The notes: generated from the sequence alone by a model not told the origin. A stretch of 45,910 nucleotides of DNA from an uncultured Sulfolobales archaeon (GCA_938045815.1 CALIBI010000019.1:1-45910); one strand, 5' to 3'. Numbered from the stretch's first letter, positions 1 through 8,821 are shown. Translations and numbers: made by a program.

Positions 1-2
1 AC

Positions 3-206
3 AAAATCTTTACTCCTAAAACTGTGGCGGAAGGTTATTTACGTGTCTTTATGGGTGAGAGTAGTGACGATTTTATGATGAGGTTGTCGACAGGGATTTG
101 GGACATTCCATCGTTATTAAGCGAGGAAGAAAGAGATCTTAGAGTGTTAATCCCCTTAATGAAGTTAGCTAGTGAGTTCCTGACTACAACGAGGAGGAGG
201 TCTTAA
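3..206 (+). CDS. C-terminal end of an unidentified protein (partial)
   Basis: The ORF track starts this gene at a GTG at base 24, but the same frame is open back to base 3 with no stop (it reads KIFTPKT before that GTG). It is therefore most likely the 3' end of a longer gene cut by the window edge. The visible ~67 residues are acidic to neutral, end in a basic TTRRRS tail and show no motif I recognise. Its stop overlaps the start of the next gene (TAATG), and GAGGAGGAGG just before it would serve as the downstream ribosome binding site, so the two genes are probably translationally coupled. No function can be assigned. Confidence 0.6.
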   Translation, partial: KIFTPKTVAEGYLRVFMGESSDDFMMRLSTGIWDIPSLLSEEERDLRVLIPLMKLASEFLTTTRRRS

Positions 207-2410
207 TGAGTAGGCTAGAGTTGAGTAAATTTAAGAGGTCTAGGCTCAGAGTTATTTGGGTATCACTCGTAATTTCGTTGTGGGTTGTATTAACTAGTTA
301 TGCGTTAGGTCTGACGAAGGAGCCTATAGGGATTTCACTTACAGGTGCTTTAATAATCTTGACTTTACTTGTTCCTATCGTATATCCTAAAGACACACCT
401 CATTATGACTCACTAATTTTCTCGCCTCTCTTCGTGAGTTATATGTTGCTTCTTAATGTAGCCTTCTCGTTATATGGTGCTAAATTGCTGTTGATGGGTA
501 GTCTTTACGTGCTTTTCTCAACGCTCCTTTTATCAGTTGTGATAACATGGAATCTGGTCTCAAAACTAAATATTTGGGAGTTGAGTGTCCATCTGCCTAT
601 ATTCTTCTTCATTACGTTCACGTTATCAGATGGCTTATGGGGGGTTGGTTCCAGTGTTTATGAGTTTATATGGTTGCTCTCACTTTCGATCATCACAGTT
701 AGAAACTTCAAAACTTATTTTTCAGGTATCTTGAGTCTGATATTAGCTCCCCTAGTTTTCCTAGGTCTCTACTACATACTACCTGATCTTACGGGAATAC
801 CTCATATGGGTTTAGGATCGACTGCAGAGTTTACATGCGTCTACGTATCTCTCATAGTTAGTTTCACCGTAGCTTCCTTCATAAACATAATTTCTTACAG
901 CTTGACAGGTAAAGAAACAGCTAATTTGATTATAAACATCGTGAGATACCTAATGTCAGCTCTGACTTTCATTGGTTTATTCTATATTTCCATGTCCGTT
1001 ACTCTCCTAACACTATTCTATACATACTTAGAGTATAACTTAACTTCAGCTTTATTAGTAACCATAATAGTCTCGTCTATCACAGCGACTGTAGGGTACA
1101 CGGGGATGATATCGGAGAAGAGAAAATACTTAAGTTCGGTTCTGGAGGTCTTGGAACGCAATGTACAGACTCTTGAGGCAGTCTATAATGAGATGTATGA
1201 GACTGGCTTATGGTCTGAAAGAACGCTTAAAGAAGTTGAGAATAAACTAAATAACATAAAAGGTAGCTTAGAGATATCTAAGAACATTATTTTTAAGAAG
1301 TTTGTTCCTGTAAGTAAACTTCAGTTAGTTAATGATGTTCTCAAAAATAATGAGAGGCAGTTGAATGAGCTCTCAGATTACATGAAGTCTATGTATAACT
1401 ATGCACTGATCACTTACTCGAAGGTAGTAGCTTTAGTCTCAGCAACTCCTTACGGCAACCGCTTAAGAGAGAGTTCTCAGAGTTTTCAAGAGGTAGAGAA
1501 AGTTGATATGATACCTCAGTATGTGGGTTCGGTAGCTAATGTGCTGAGAGAAAGCTGTGTAACGCTTAAGAACCTAGTCCTAAACACATACGTAGTTGCG
1601 TCAGAACAACTACCTATAACACCAATAGAGACTGGTAAGATAGAAGGAATAGATTGTATGTCTAGTAAGTCTTTGCTGGAAGATACATACTTCCTGCTCA
1701 AGAACTATGACAACATAATTAACGTAGCCTTACCTAGGCTTAGAGAACTACACAGTAAGTTACTACAAGCTAAGGGATTAGTAATTGATAGGTTAAGGAG
1801 AATAAAGGAGAAATCTCTAGAAGATTTCGAGTCTTCAGTGAGCTTAGAAAAACTACGTAATGAGCTAGATGAGGTTCCTGAGATATTGAGTGAGTTGGAG
1901 GTACTCTCCTACCTGAGAAGATACTCTACACTATATAGCAACTTACTCACGATCTTAGACGAATTAATTAATACGTTAATCACGGACATGGAAAAAGTAA
2001 GCCTAAAAATAAGAACTGCTTATAGAGAGAACGTAGAAGTAGGAGATATGTTGTTAGGGAGGATAAAGAGGAATATAGACCTTATTAGATCCAAGCTTGA
2101 TAAAGATGCTATTCGATCTCCCAAAAGTCTTACGGAAGGATTTGAGAATTTGCTTACAGAACTACCCATCATACTTGAGAATACCATGTTAGTTTTAGAG
2201 AGATTAATAATTCTTAACAACTTATCTAAATACTTAACTTTATTTAGTGACTACATATTGCAGGAACTCGCAGAAAGAAAATCTATCAACGTTAATGAAC
2301 TGCCTTTCTCTACAGAAGTCTCGGTACAACTTATTTGGGTGCTTCTAATAAACAGAAGTGATATAGAGGTTTATGAAGGCGTAATACGTCTGAAGGAGGG
2401 AGGAGGTTAG
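206..2410 (+). CDS. Polytopic membrane protein with long helical cytoplasmic domain, unknown function
   Basis: The 734-residue protein has two halves. Residues ~15-305 hold about nine or ten hydrophobic segments (for example VIWVSLVISLWVVL and FTCVYVSLIVSFTVASF). From ~310 to the end it is charged and helix-rich with heptad-like Leu/Ile spacing, suggesting a coiled coil or helical bundle of over 400 residues on one side of the membrane. I do not recognise the family and see no nucleotide-binding or catalytic motif. The ATG follows a strong GAGGAGGAGG ribosome binding site and overlaps the preceding stop; the next gene begins two bases after its own stop, so this is the middle gene of a tight operon. 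A scaffold, secretion or envelope role is possible but not shown by sequence. Confidence 0.8.
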   Translation: MSRLELSKFKRSRLRVIWVSLVISLWVVLTSYALGLTKEPIGISLTGALIILTLLVPIVYPKDTPHYDSLIFSPLFVSYMLLLNVAFSLYGAKLLLMGSLYVLFSTLLLSVVITWNLVSKLNIWELSVHLPIFFFITFTLSDGLWGVGSSVYEFIWLLSLSIITVRNFKTYFSGILSLILAPLVFLGLYYILPDLTGIPHMGLGSTAEFTCVYVSLIVSFTVASFINIISYSLTGKETANLIINIVRYLMSALTFIGLFYISMSVTLLTLFYTYLEYNLTSALLVTIIVSSITATVGYTGMISEKRKYLSSVLEVLERNVQTLEAVYNEMYETGLWSERTLKEVENKLNNIKGSLEISKNIIFKKFVPVSKLQLVNDVLKNNERQLNELSDYMKSMYNYALITYSKVVALVSATPYGNRLRESSQSFQEVEKVDMIPQYVGSVANVLRESCVTLKNLVLNTYVVASEQLPITPIETGKIEGIDCMSSKSLLEDTYFLLKNYDNIINVALPRLRELHSKLLQAKGLVIDRLRRIKEKSLEDFESSVSLEKLRNELDEVPEILSELEVLSYLRRYSTLYSNLLTILDELINTLITDMEKVSLKIRTAYRENVEVGDMLLGRIKRNIDLIRSKLDKDAIRSPKSLTEGFENLLTELPIILENTMLVLERLIILNNLSKYLTLFSDYILQELAERKSINVNELPFSTEVSVQLIWVLLINRSDIEVYEGVIRLKEGGG

Positions 2411-2412
2411 AA

Positions 2413-3288
2413 TTGTCTACTAGATGCTACGAGAATAGAATAGAGTATAAATGTGTTGTAAGAGCCAGTAATACTGTGTTAGTATTAGAAAAACTAGAGA
2501 TGCCGGGTGAAACAAGGAGAGTATCTCCTGAGAATGTTAAAGAATTAGTGAGGCTCTCTAGCGGGGAGCTTGAAATAAAAACAGCTGAAGGTGATGTAAT
2601 AAGGATACTCATTAATGAACTAATAAAAAAAGATATAGGGCAATTCATGTTTTTCTACTACTTCATGAAGGAACAGCAAAACATTAAAGACCTTCTTGAA
2701 AGAAATTTACATAATTATGTTTTCTTAATCTCACCAGCTTTTAGAATTCTTCAGACACTCACTAAGGGTAGTGTTCCTCAATGGAGTTTCTACATGGAGT
2801 TAATTGAGAGACTGCAAGACTTGAGCAATACCTTCTCACTACTAGGCATGAATGATCTTAGCGAGACCCTATCGAGGTATGTGAAGGCATTCATGAGTTC
2901 CTTAGAAAGAAGAAGCATAACGGCACTAGTAGTTTCCTTAGGGAATTACGTGAAGTTCTTAACAATTTACTTTAATTCTCTCTTAAAGGAAATAAGAGGT
3001 ATTGATTTCTCGTATTTTGTTGATCTAACATTGATTGCATACATATACTTCTATTCTAGAAGTTTAGGGTTACCACTTCAAGCTGAGAGAGCTCGCGTAG
3101 GATTTGAGCACCTAATCCAAGAACAAATCCTTAAGTTTGGTTTGCTTGATGAGACTCTTAAAGAGAGAATCAAGACAGCTCTAGAATTACTATTCCAGAC
3201 ATCAAGAAGACCTGAAGAAATTCCTCAAAGACTTGTAGAAATACTTGAAGAAGAGATAAGCAGATACGTATCACAAGCACCACAATAA
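2413..3288 (+). CDS. Helical soluble protein of unknown function, operon partner of the membrane protein
   Basis: This 291-residue protein begins at TTG, supported by a very strong GGAGGGAGGAGG sequence at the end of the preceding gene; no nearby ATG competes. It has no signal peptide or membrane segment. The first ~75 residues look like a small beta-rich domain (VVRASNTVLVLEKLEM, GELEIKTAEGDVIRIL); the rest is predicted mostly alpha-helical with aromatic patches (FMFFYYFMKEQQ). I recognise no family. The two-base gap to the large membrane-protein gene argues that the products act together, perhaps with this as a cytoplasmic partner of its helical tail. It ends near the convergent HAD phosphatase gene. 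Confidence 0.75.
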   Translation: MSTRCYENRIEYKCVVRASNTVLVLEKLEMPGETRRVSPENVKELVRLSSGELEIKTAEGDVIRILINELIKKDIGQFMFFYYFMKEQQNIKDLLERNLHNYVFLISPAFRILQTLTKGSVPQWSFYMELIERLQDLSNTFSLLGMNDLSETLSRYVKAFMSSLERRSITALVVSLGNYVKFLTIYFNSLLKEIRGIDFSYFVDLTLIAYIYFYSRSLGLPLQAERARVGFEHLIQEQILKFGLLDETLKERIKTALELLFQTSRRPEEIPQRLVEILEEEISRYVSQAPQ

Positions 3289-3342
3289 CATCAATAATGA
3301 CATAACTACCAGACATCTTAAAGAACAGGATTTTCAGCGTAG

Positions 3343-4011
3343 TCAAAGACATTTTGTTAGGAACTTCATTATTTCGTATAAAGTGTTAACTAAGAGGTAT
3401 CTGGACTCTGCTGGAGGCTTTACTTCACCGTAGTTGAGGAGGATTGGGTACCCTACAGCGTTAAGAGCCTCAAAATCCCACTCACTGTCACCTACGTACA
3501 TAAACTCACTAAGTGGTATTCTGAGCTGTCTTGATAACTTCTCTAGGAACTCTCCTTTTTTAAGGGGATTAACTACTTCAACACCTTTCGGTATTAAGTA
3601 CCCCTTCTCATCAAATACTAGTCTATTAGCGAATGCAGCGTCTATTCCTAGCTCCCTTCTTACAATCTCGGCGAGTAGGTCTATCCCACCACTAACGATG
3701 AGAGTGTATACTCCTCTTCCTTTTAAGAAGTTAACTAAGTCCTTAGCACCCTCAATTAACTCGTATCTGGAGAATGCCTTAATTATTTCTTCCTTAGTAG
3801 GCGGTCTCCCAAAAGCTTTAATTATAGCTTCTAAATCTCTCCTCATCCACTCCTCATACGTTATTTCTCCTCTCAGGAATTTTTCAGCATCATTGCTCTC
3901 ACTAACTAGGCTTAGTGAGCCAAAGTATTCGTGTAGAGCTCTCCAAGAAGACCTCCATTTTGTTAGGACGCCATCCATGTCGAAAGCCGCTGCACGTATT
4001 CTGCAGAGCAA
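3343..4011 (-). CDS. HAD-superfamily phosphatase, phosphoserine-phosphatase-like
   Basis: A 222-residue haloacid dehalogenase-fold hydrolase. Motif I is FDMDGVLT, with the nucleophile and acid/base aspartates at residues 11 and 13; motif II is the LIVSGG region near residue 110; motif IV is YVGDSEWDFEAL. The sequence between motifs I and II forms a helical cap of C1 type, and the layout resembles SerB-like phosphatases. The family removes phosphate from small metabolites via an aspartyl-phosphate; the substrate cannot be read from sequence. Translation starts at TTG about ten bases after AAGGAGGG. It lies 41 bases after iorB on the same strand and may be the last gene of the aryl-pyruvate operon, but no functional link is evident. 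Confidence 0.85.
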   Translation of the reverse strand: MLCRIRAAAFDMDGVLTKWRSSWRALHEYFGSLSLVSESNDAEKFLRGEITYEEWMRRDLEAIIKAFGRPPTKEEIIKAFSRYELIEGAKDLVNFLKGRGVYTLIVSGGIDLLAEIVRRELGIDAAFANRLVFDEKGYLIPKGVEVVNPLKKGEFLEKLSRQLRIPLSEFMYVGDSEWDFEALNAVGYPILLNYGEVKPPAESRYLLVNTLYEIMKFLTKCL

Positions 4012-4052
4012 AATACTTCAGCCCTCCTTGAAGCTTTAGGGTATTTTTGGTG

Positions 4053-4682
4053 TTAAGTTATGTGTGTTTGTTGGTGGTTTACGTATCTATATCCCTCCTC
4101 ATAAGCTCTCAGAGAAAGTTCCTTAGCTCTACCTTTAAAGAAGTTTGATATAGCTTCTTCTATTTTCTCTTTAACGAATAATCCTGAAACTCTGTTCAAA
4201 ACTCCTAACAGAACCATATTAGCTCCTCTAGAACTACCTAGACTTGAAGCAATATCCCTAGCTGGAACAACAATAACGTTCTCGGGCTTAACTATATTCG
4301 TGATTTGCTTAATTACTTGTTCTCTTAAGGTAGAATTTTTACCTGCTAAACTCATTGATGTTGGTGGTTTTATTGTATTGTCTAGTATTAAGACACCGTC
4401 ATCACGTAGATACTTCAGCGTTCTAGCACATTCTAAGACCTCCATACACACGACGTAGTGTGCTTCGTTGAAACTAAATAGTGGTGAATATACTTCTCTA
4501 CCGATACCTACCCTTACGTAACTGACCACACTGCCGAACCTCTGAGCCATACCTAGAGTTTCGCCAGTCCTTACGTAATATCCTGAGATAACGGCGCTTA
4601 ACGCTATAACTCTAGACAGAGTTAAGCCTCCTTGACCGCCAACCGATGATATGAGTATGTTAAATACTTTATCCTTACTCAT
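4053..4682 (-). CDS. iorB: Indolepyruvate:ferredoxin oxidoreductase subunit beta
   Basis: The 209-residue gamma-type domain of the 2-oxoacid:ferredoxin oxidoreductases. The N-terminal ILISSVGGQGGLTLSRVIA is the typical glycine-rich opening, and ETLGMAQRFGSVVSYVRVG matches the family signature near residues 40-60. With IorA it forms the enzyme that oxidatively decarboxylates aryl pyruvates (from Trp, Phe and Tyr transamination) to aryl-acetyl-CoA while reducing ferredoxin in the cytoplasm. Its start overlaps the end of iorA by eight bases, indicating coupled translation and a stoichiometric complex. Length is as expected for IorB. Confidence 0.93.
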   Translation of the reverse strand: MSKDKVFNILISSVGGQGGLTLSRVIALSAVISGYYVRTGETLGMAQRFGSVVSYVRVGIGREVYSPLFSFNEAHYVVCMEVLECARTLKYLRDDGVLILDNTIKPPTSMSLAGKNSTLREQVIKQITNIVKPENVIVVPARDIASSLGSSRGANMVLLGVLNRVSGLFVKEKIEEAISNFFKGRAKELSLRAYEEGYRYVNHQQTHIT

Positions 4683-6561
4683 GAGGACTCACCTCAACAA
4701 TAGCTTTATACGGGCAATATCTAGCACAGAGACCACACCCTACACAGTCATCTAGTGAGATCTTAACTTTATTATCGTCACCTACATATAGGGCTGGACA
4801 GCCAGTTAGTCTAACGCAAGCCAGACATCTAACACACTTATCACTAAGAACAGTGTATTTCTTCTTTACTCCTTCTTTCCTAACCTTAAGTAGAGCGCAA
4901 GGAGCCTTAGCAACTATTACGTTAACGCCTGGCTTCTTAATGAACTCACTCACCTTATTGATCATCATATCTATCTCAAAAGGATCGACTACAGCTAAGT
5001 TATCAACCCCTATAGACTTGAGTATCTCAACAATCTCAACAGGTTTCGTAATTCTACCAGATTCTGTAATCTCCCAAGAAGGTGTTGATTGATGCCCCGT
5101 CATAGCAACAACAGAGTTATCAAGCACTAGAACAAGCATATCTACTCTCTTATTGACTGCCTCAATTAATGGCTGAATCCCTGCGTGAAAGAAGGTTGAG
5201 TCTCCTATAATAGCTATAACGGGCTTATCGAATCCCCCCACCTTAAGACCCATAGCCATCGAGATGCTGGCCCCCATACTGTGTTCTGTCCATATAGCGT
5301 TGAGTGGTGGGTTAACACATAACGCATAACAACCAATATCTCCGAAAACAGGTATCTCATCACGATTATAGCCTGCCTTAGCTATGCCAAGAAGCATAGC
5401 AATACATGAGTTCCTGTGAGGGCAGCCAGGACATAAGGGTGGCGGGCGTGGAGGAACTTCAAGATCCTTGATCGCTCCACTATGTAAGTACTCAGCGACT
5501 TCATAACCTAACACTTTTGAGATTGCTTGAGAAACTACACGCGTGTTGAGCTCGCCCTCCAGAGGTAGGTAACCACTTAACTTACCGAATACTTTTATCC
5601 TTAAGTCTTGGTCTTGCAGCAATGCTCTAATAGATTCCTCTAAGTACGGATTTAGCTCCTCAACAATCAATACTTCCCTGCATTCACTCAGAGAATCTAG
5701 TAAGAAGTTTCTCGGAATCGGGTACAACACATCTACCTTAACTACCCTAACCTTACGTTCCCACGACTCTACCCTACCTAGAACTTCCATCACGTAATTA
5801 TAACTCACACCCTCAACAACAACACAGCTAGAACCGCTACCTAACACTCTGTTTAGTCCGTATTTTCTTGCGAGGTCTTCAGCTATCTTAAGCTGATTAT
5901 TAAGCCATTTATGTCTTTCTAAATTCCACGTCATACCTGCTCTCACGTACCTCGGAGGATCTTTACGAAACTCACGATACTTCTTAGGGGGTCTCACATC
6001 ACCTGTTATAACCTCACTCACCGCGTGGTTGACTCTAGTAGTAGTTCTAAGTATAACTGGCAACATGATATCCTCGCTGAAGAGTTGAGATACTACGGTA
6101 AAGTCTTTTGCTTCCTGAGGTGATGAAGGAGTTATCATAGGTAGTTTAGAAAGCTTAGCATACCATCTACTGTCTTGTTCTGTCTGGGTCGTTATGGGTC
6201 CTGGATCATCAGCTACTAATATCGTGAGACCCCCGTTAACTCCTGAGTAAGCTGCTGATAGGATAGGGTCTGAAGCAACGTTAATGCCTGGTCCCTTCAT
6301 AGTCACGAGAGATCTAGCACCACCTAAGGAGGCACCTAACGCTATCTCAAAAGCTACTCTCTCATTCACAGCCCACTCAGCATATAGGTCTAGACCATCA
6401 CCATATTCGTGAAGAGTCATGAGGACTTCACTAGACGGGGTTCCTGGATATCCTGTCACCACATAAGTTCCTGATTCAATAACACCCCTAGCTATGGCTT
6501 CATTACCCATAAGAGCAAGTCTTATTCCAGCAGGAGCTTTCAACGGATTTAAAACACTCAC
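4675..6561 (-). CDS. iorA: Indolepyruvate:ferredoxin oxidoreductase subunit alpha
   Basis: The 628-residue catalytic subunit. Domains in order are an N-terminal pyrimidine-binding domain (GYPGTPSSEV near residues 38-47), a central region, the cysteine-containing LCPGCPHRNSC, a thiamine-diphosphate domain with GDIGCYAL and the GDS...LDNS metal/TPP motif, and a C-terminal ferredoxin domain. The last carries CVRCLACVRLTGCP and CVGCGLCARYCP, which should bind two [4Fe-4S] clusters. It converts indolepyruvate and phenylpyruvates plus CoA to aryl-acetyl-CoA, CO2 and reduced ferredoxin. It overlaps the upstream acyl-CoA synthetase gene by four bases and iorB by eight, so the three are one operon. 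All expected motifs are present. Confidence 0.95.
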   Translation of the reverse strand: MSVLNPLKAPAGIRLALMGNEAIARGVIESGTYVVTGYPGTPSSEVLMTLHEYGDGLDLYAEWAVNERVAFEIALGASLGGARSLVTMKGPGINVASDPILSAAYSGVNGGLTILVADDPGPITTQTEQDSRWYAKLSKLPMITPSSPQEAKDFTVVSQLFSEDIMLPVILRTTTRVNHAVSEVITGDVRPPKKYREFRKDPPRYVRAGMTWNLERHKWLNNQLKIAEDLARKYGLNRVLGSGSSCVVVEGVSYNYVMEVLGRVESWERKVRVVKVDVLYPIPRNFLLDSLSECREVLIVEELNPYLEESIRALLQDQDLRIKVFGKLSGYLPLEGELNTRVVSQAISKVLGYEVAEYLHSGAIKDLEVPPRPPPLCPGCPHRNSCIAMLLGIAKAGYNRDEIPVFGDIGCYALCVNPPLNAIWTEHSMGASISMAMGLKVGGFDKPVIAIIGDSTFFHAGIQPLIEAVNKRVDMLVLVLDNSVVAMTGHQSTPSWEITESGRITKPVEIVEILKSIGVDNLAVVDPFEIDMMINKVSEFIKKPGVNVIVAKAPCALLKVRKEGVKKKYTVLSDKCVRCLACVRLTGCPALYVGDDNKVKISLDDCVGCGLCARYCPYKAIVEVSPHE

Positions 6562-7925
6562 GGCTTTAACCCCTTACTAAATTCCTTCATAAATATTAAT
6601 GCCCTACTCAAAATCCAGGACGAAGAAACTACTGGGAAGTATTTTGAGGTTCTGGCGGCAATCTCGTATGAGCCCTCACCAGCGAAGTACCCTACGACAG
6701 GCAGACTGAAGTAGGATTGTTTCTCTTCAATAATCTTAGCAATCTTTTCAGGACTCTCAGCGGCTGTCGGAACGTAAGCAAGTATTGCTAAATCGTAGTA
6801 TTCTCTGAGCTCACTCAATGTTAGGATATCTGCTAGAGTCTCTATGTATGTGTCTCCGCCTAAGTCTAGCGGGTTAGATGCTATACCTCTCAAACCCAAC
6901 CTACTTAGTGTTTCAACAAGCTTGGGTGGGGGTCTAGGGATCTCAAAACCTCCTAAATCTAGGTGTGATGCTGCAAGCACTCCTAACCCGCCAGAATTAG
7001 TGACTATTACGATTCTTGAGGGATCGAGTCTTCTCAGACGTCTCGCAAGTTCGCAGACTTCTACGGCGTCTTGAATTTCTGTAGCTAGGTAGCCTCTAAT
7101 CTTTGAGACTGCTGCTCTGAAAACTTCGTAGCTGGGTGTTAAACCACCGGTGTGAGACCTAACTGCTTCTGAGCTCTGCTTACCTACCCCACCCTTAATA
7201 ACACATAAGGGCTTCATAGCATTCAATAACTTAAGACCGTTCTCCACGAATTTTCTTCCATCACGTAACCACTCAAGATAAAGTATTAACGCGTCAGTAT
7301 TTTCGTCCTCAGCAGCGTACTCTAATACCTCCTCGGGAGAGACATCAGCACAGTTACCTAAGCTTACGAAGAAAGAAACACCTGATGAGTATCTCCTTAA
7401 CTCACTAATTACTACCCCGCCCACAGCCCCGCTCTGCGCGGCTACACCAACACTCCCTCTAGTGGGGAGTACTTCTATGCTTGCGTGAAGGAAGAAGTTA
7501 CTGAGAGTTATTCCGGCGGAGTTAGGTCCTACAACCCTAATCTTGCAGGATCTGACTATGTCTTCCAACCTCTCCTGTAGGTTGTGCCTCTCCTCCTCAC
7601 TAAAACCTGACGAAATTACTACAGCTAGCTTCACTCCTGCGAGAGCAGCTTCCTCAACCACCTGTACCGCTGCGTTAGCAGGGACAGCTACTATAACAAT
7701 ATCTGGTTTCTCGGGGAGTTCCTTAATACTCTTGTAAGACTTCATACCTAAGACGTAATCATATTTTGGGTTGATTACGTAAATCTTCTTACTAAAACCA
7801 TATTTTAAAATATTTTCGAGTATTACGTTACCTACCTTACCCTTTACTGGGGAACCACCTACTACCGCGACAGATTCTATAGATTTAAAAACCTCCGCTA
7901 ATGTGGGGTTCACGCACTCCCTCAC
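6558..7925 (-). CDS. Acyl-CoA synthetase (ADP-forming) alpha subunit, probably aryl-acetyl-CoA specific
   Basis: The 455-residue alpha subunit of NDP-forming acyl-CoA synthetase. It has an N-terminal CoA-binding Rossmann domain (VAVVGGSPVKGKVG), a middle flavodoxin-like domain (VVGPNSAGI, AAQSGAVGG) and the phosphohistidine region VRSHTGG near residue 257, the position of the catalytic histidine in archaeal ACD enzymes. The enzyme turns acyl-CoA, ADP and phosphate into acid, CoA and ATP. The ATP-grasp beta subunit, needed for activity, is not in this window. The GTG start follows TAGGAG; a second GTG four codons later is also possible. It overlaps iorA by four bases, which suggests its substrate is the aryl-acetyl-CoA made by IorAB. 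Confidence 0.92.
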   Translation of the reverse strand: MRECVNPTLAEVFKSIESVAVVGGSPVKGKVGNVILENILKYGFSKKIYVINPKYDYVLGMKSYKSIKELPEKPDIVIVAVPANAAVQVVEEAALAGVKLAVVISSGFSEEERHNLQERLEDIVRSCKIRVVGPNSAGITLSNFFLHASIEVLPTRGSVGVAAQSGAVGGVVISELRRYSSGVSFFVSLGNCADVSPEEVLEYAAEDENTDALILYLEWLRDGRKFVENGLKLLNAMKPLCVIKGGVGKQSSEAVRSHTGGLTPSYEVFRAAVSKIRGYLATEIQDAVEVCELARRLRRLDPSRIVIVTNSGGLGVLAASHLDLGGFEIPRPPPKLVETLSRLGLRGIASNPLDLGGDTYIETLADILTLSELREYYDLAILAYVPTAAESPEKIAKIIEEKQSYFSLPVVGYFAGEGSYEIAARTSKYFPVVSSSWILSRALIFMKEFSKGLKP

Positions 7926-7957
7926 CTACTCCTAATTACTGGATGACCTACAAGATA

Positions 7958-7970
7958 TTAACTTATAACT
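7958..7970 (-). promoter_or_regulatory. Putative TATA box of the acd-iorA-iorB operon
   Basis: On the minus strand GTTATAAGTTAAT lies 33-45 bases before the GTG start at 7925, at the right distance for transcription to begin a few bases before the gene. It is the best TATA-like sequence in the 98-base divergent gap shared with the phosphoribosyltransferase gene. Assigned by position and composition only. Confidence 0.4.
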
Positions 7971-8023
7971 TAACATTAAATTACCTAATAGTAGGACTCA
8001 CACACGTTGGGTAGGGATAGCCT

Positions 8024-8605
8024 ATGAGTGGGTTTCTTATACTAACTTGGAAAAAAATAAATGAAGCTATTCTTAGGTTAGCTCAAAACATAATTAGTGA
8101 GGGTTTAGAAACAGACTTAATAGTAGGTATATTAAGAGGAGGATATATCGTTGCAAGGATACTAAGCGATATGCTCGGAACTGATAATATAGGGGTAGTT
8201 GAGGTAAAGTTTTATAAGGGAATTGAGGAAAGAGCTGAAAGACCTATAATAACTCAGCCTTTAACGGTTGACGTCAAAGGGAAGAGCGTCTTAATAGTAG
8301 ATGATGTAGTTGATTCCGGAAGAACCTTAGAGATAGTTACTGAGCAAGTTAGATTAAGAGGTGCCAAATCTGTCAGGACTGCAGTATTATTCTACAAACC
8401 TAAATCAATAATTAAGCCAGACTTCTACGCACAAGAAGTAAGAGAGTGGGTTGTGTTCCCGTGGGAATTATGTGAATTCGTAAGAGAGTTAAAAATGCAT
8501 GAACATATAGAAAACCCCGAATTACTTATTGCTAAATTAAGATCTATAGGATTTCCTGAAGAAGAAAGATCTCTGCAAGAACTCATGATAATTTGCAGGA
8601 TCTGA
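8024..8605 (+). CDS. Purine-type phosphoribosyltransferase
   Basis: A 193-residue type I phosphoribosyltransferase. The PRPP-binding signature VLIVDDVVDSGRTL sits near residues 90-103, preceded by the pyrophosphate-loop region LIVGILRGGYIVARIL near residue 35. The family transfers the phosphoribosyl group of PRPP to a purine base (guanine, xanthine or hypoxanthine) for salvage. The overall sequence resembles archaeal xanthine/guanine phosphoribosyltransferases, but base specificity cannot be read with certainty. It is a single gene divergent from the acd-ior operon, followed by a hairpin and T-run that may end its transcript. AGGGAT eight bases upstream supports this ATG. Confidence 0.85.
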   Translation: MSGFLILTWKKINEAILRLAQNIISEGLETDLIVGILRGGYIVARILSDMLGTDNIGVVEVKFYKGIEERAERPIITQPLTVDVKGKSVLIVDDVVDSGRTLEIVTEQVRLRGAKSVRTAVLFYKPKSIIKPDFYAQEVREWVVFPWELCEFVRELKMHEHIENPELLIAKLRSIGFPEEERSLQELMIICRI

Positions 8606-8613
8606 GCTACGTC

Positions 8614-8646
8614 CACGCTTTTCCAAGCGTGTTTCCGGAACTTTTT
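8614..8646 (+). terminator. Hairpin plus T-run after the phosphoribosyltransferase gene
   Basis: A perfect 7-bp stem (CACGCTT/AAGCGTG) with a TTCC loop begins nine bases after the stop codon. It is followed by the palindrome TTCCGGAA and then CTTTTT. A stem followed by a T-run just downstream of a gene is consistent with transcription termination; archaea rely mostly on the T-tract. Confidence 0.5.
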
Positions 8647-8648
8647 AG

Positions 8649-8761
8649 TTAATCAAAACTCCAACAACTGAGTAAGATGTCACGCACTTAGTCGTGAATA
8701 CGCTAAATTTTTCCTCGGGAAAATCCATACTCGTAAGGTAAGGGAAACTAGAGTTGATTAA
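8649..8761. repeat. Long-range inverted repeat enclosing two small hairpins
   Basis: TTAATCAA at 8649-8656 is the exact reverse complement of TTGATTAA at 8754-8761. Between them lie TCACG/CGTGA (8680-8697) and TTTTCC/GGAAAA (8709-8723) hairpins. The arrangement could fold as a multibranched RNA of about 113 bases, but the arms are A+T-rich and short, so chance pairing is possible. This is the only notable content of the 216-base gap before the metallo-beta-lactamase gene, apart from the terminator hairpin and a TATA-like TTATTTATTTT near 8777-8788. Confidence 0.25.
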
Positions 8762-8821
8762 GAAGTCTTGGTTATGTTATTTATTTTTCCTTAAAACATT
8801 GTTTTAGGTGAGGGTGCTTTT

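Noticed and set aside
3434-4039. 201-residue plus-strand ORF
   Set aside because: It is fully antisense to the HAD phosphatase, which has all family motifs; the ORF's Ser/Leu-rich sequence is a typical shadow.
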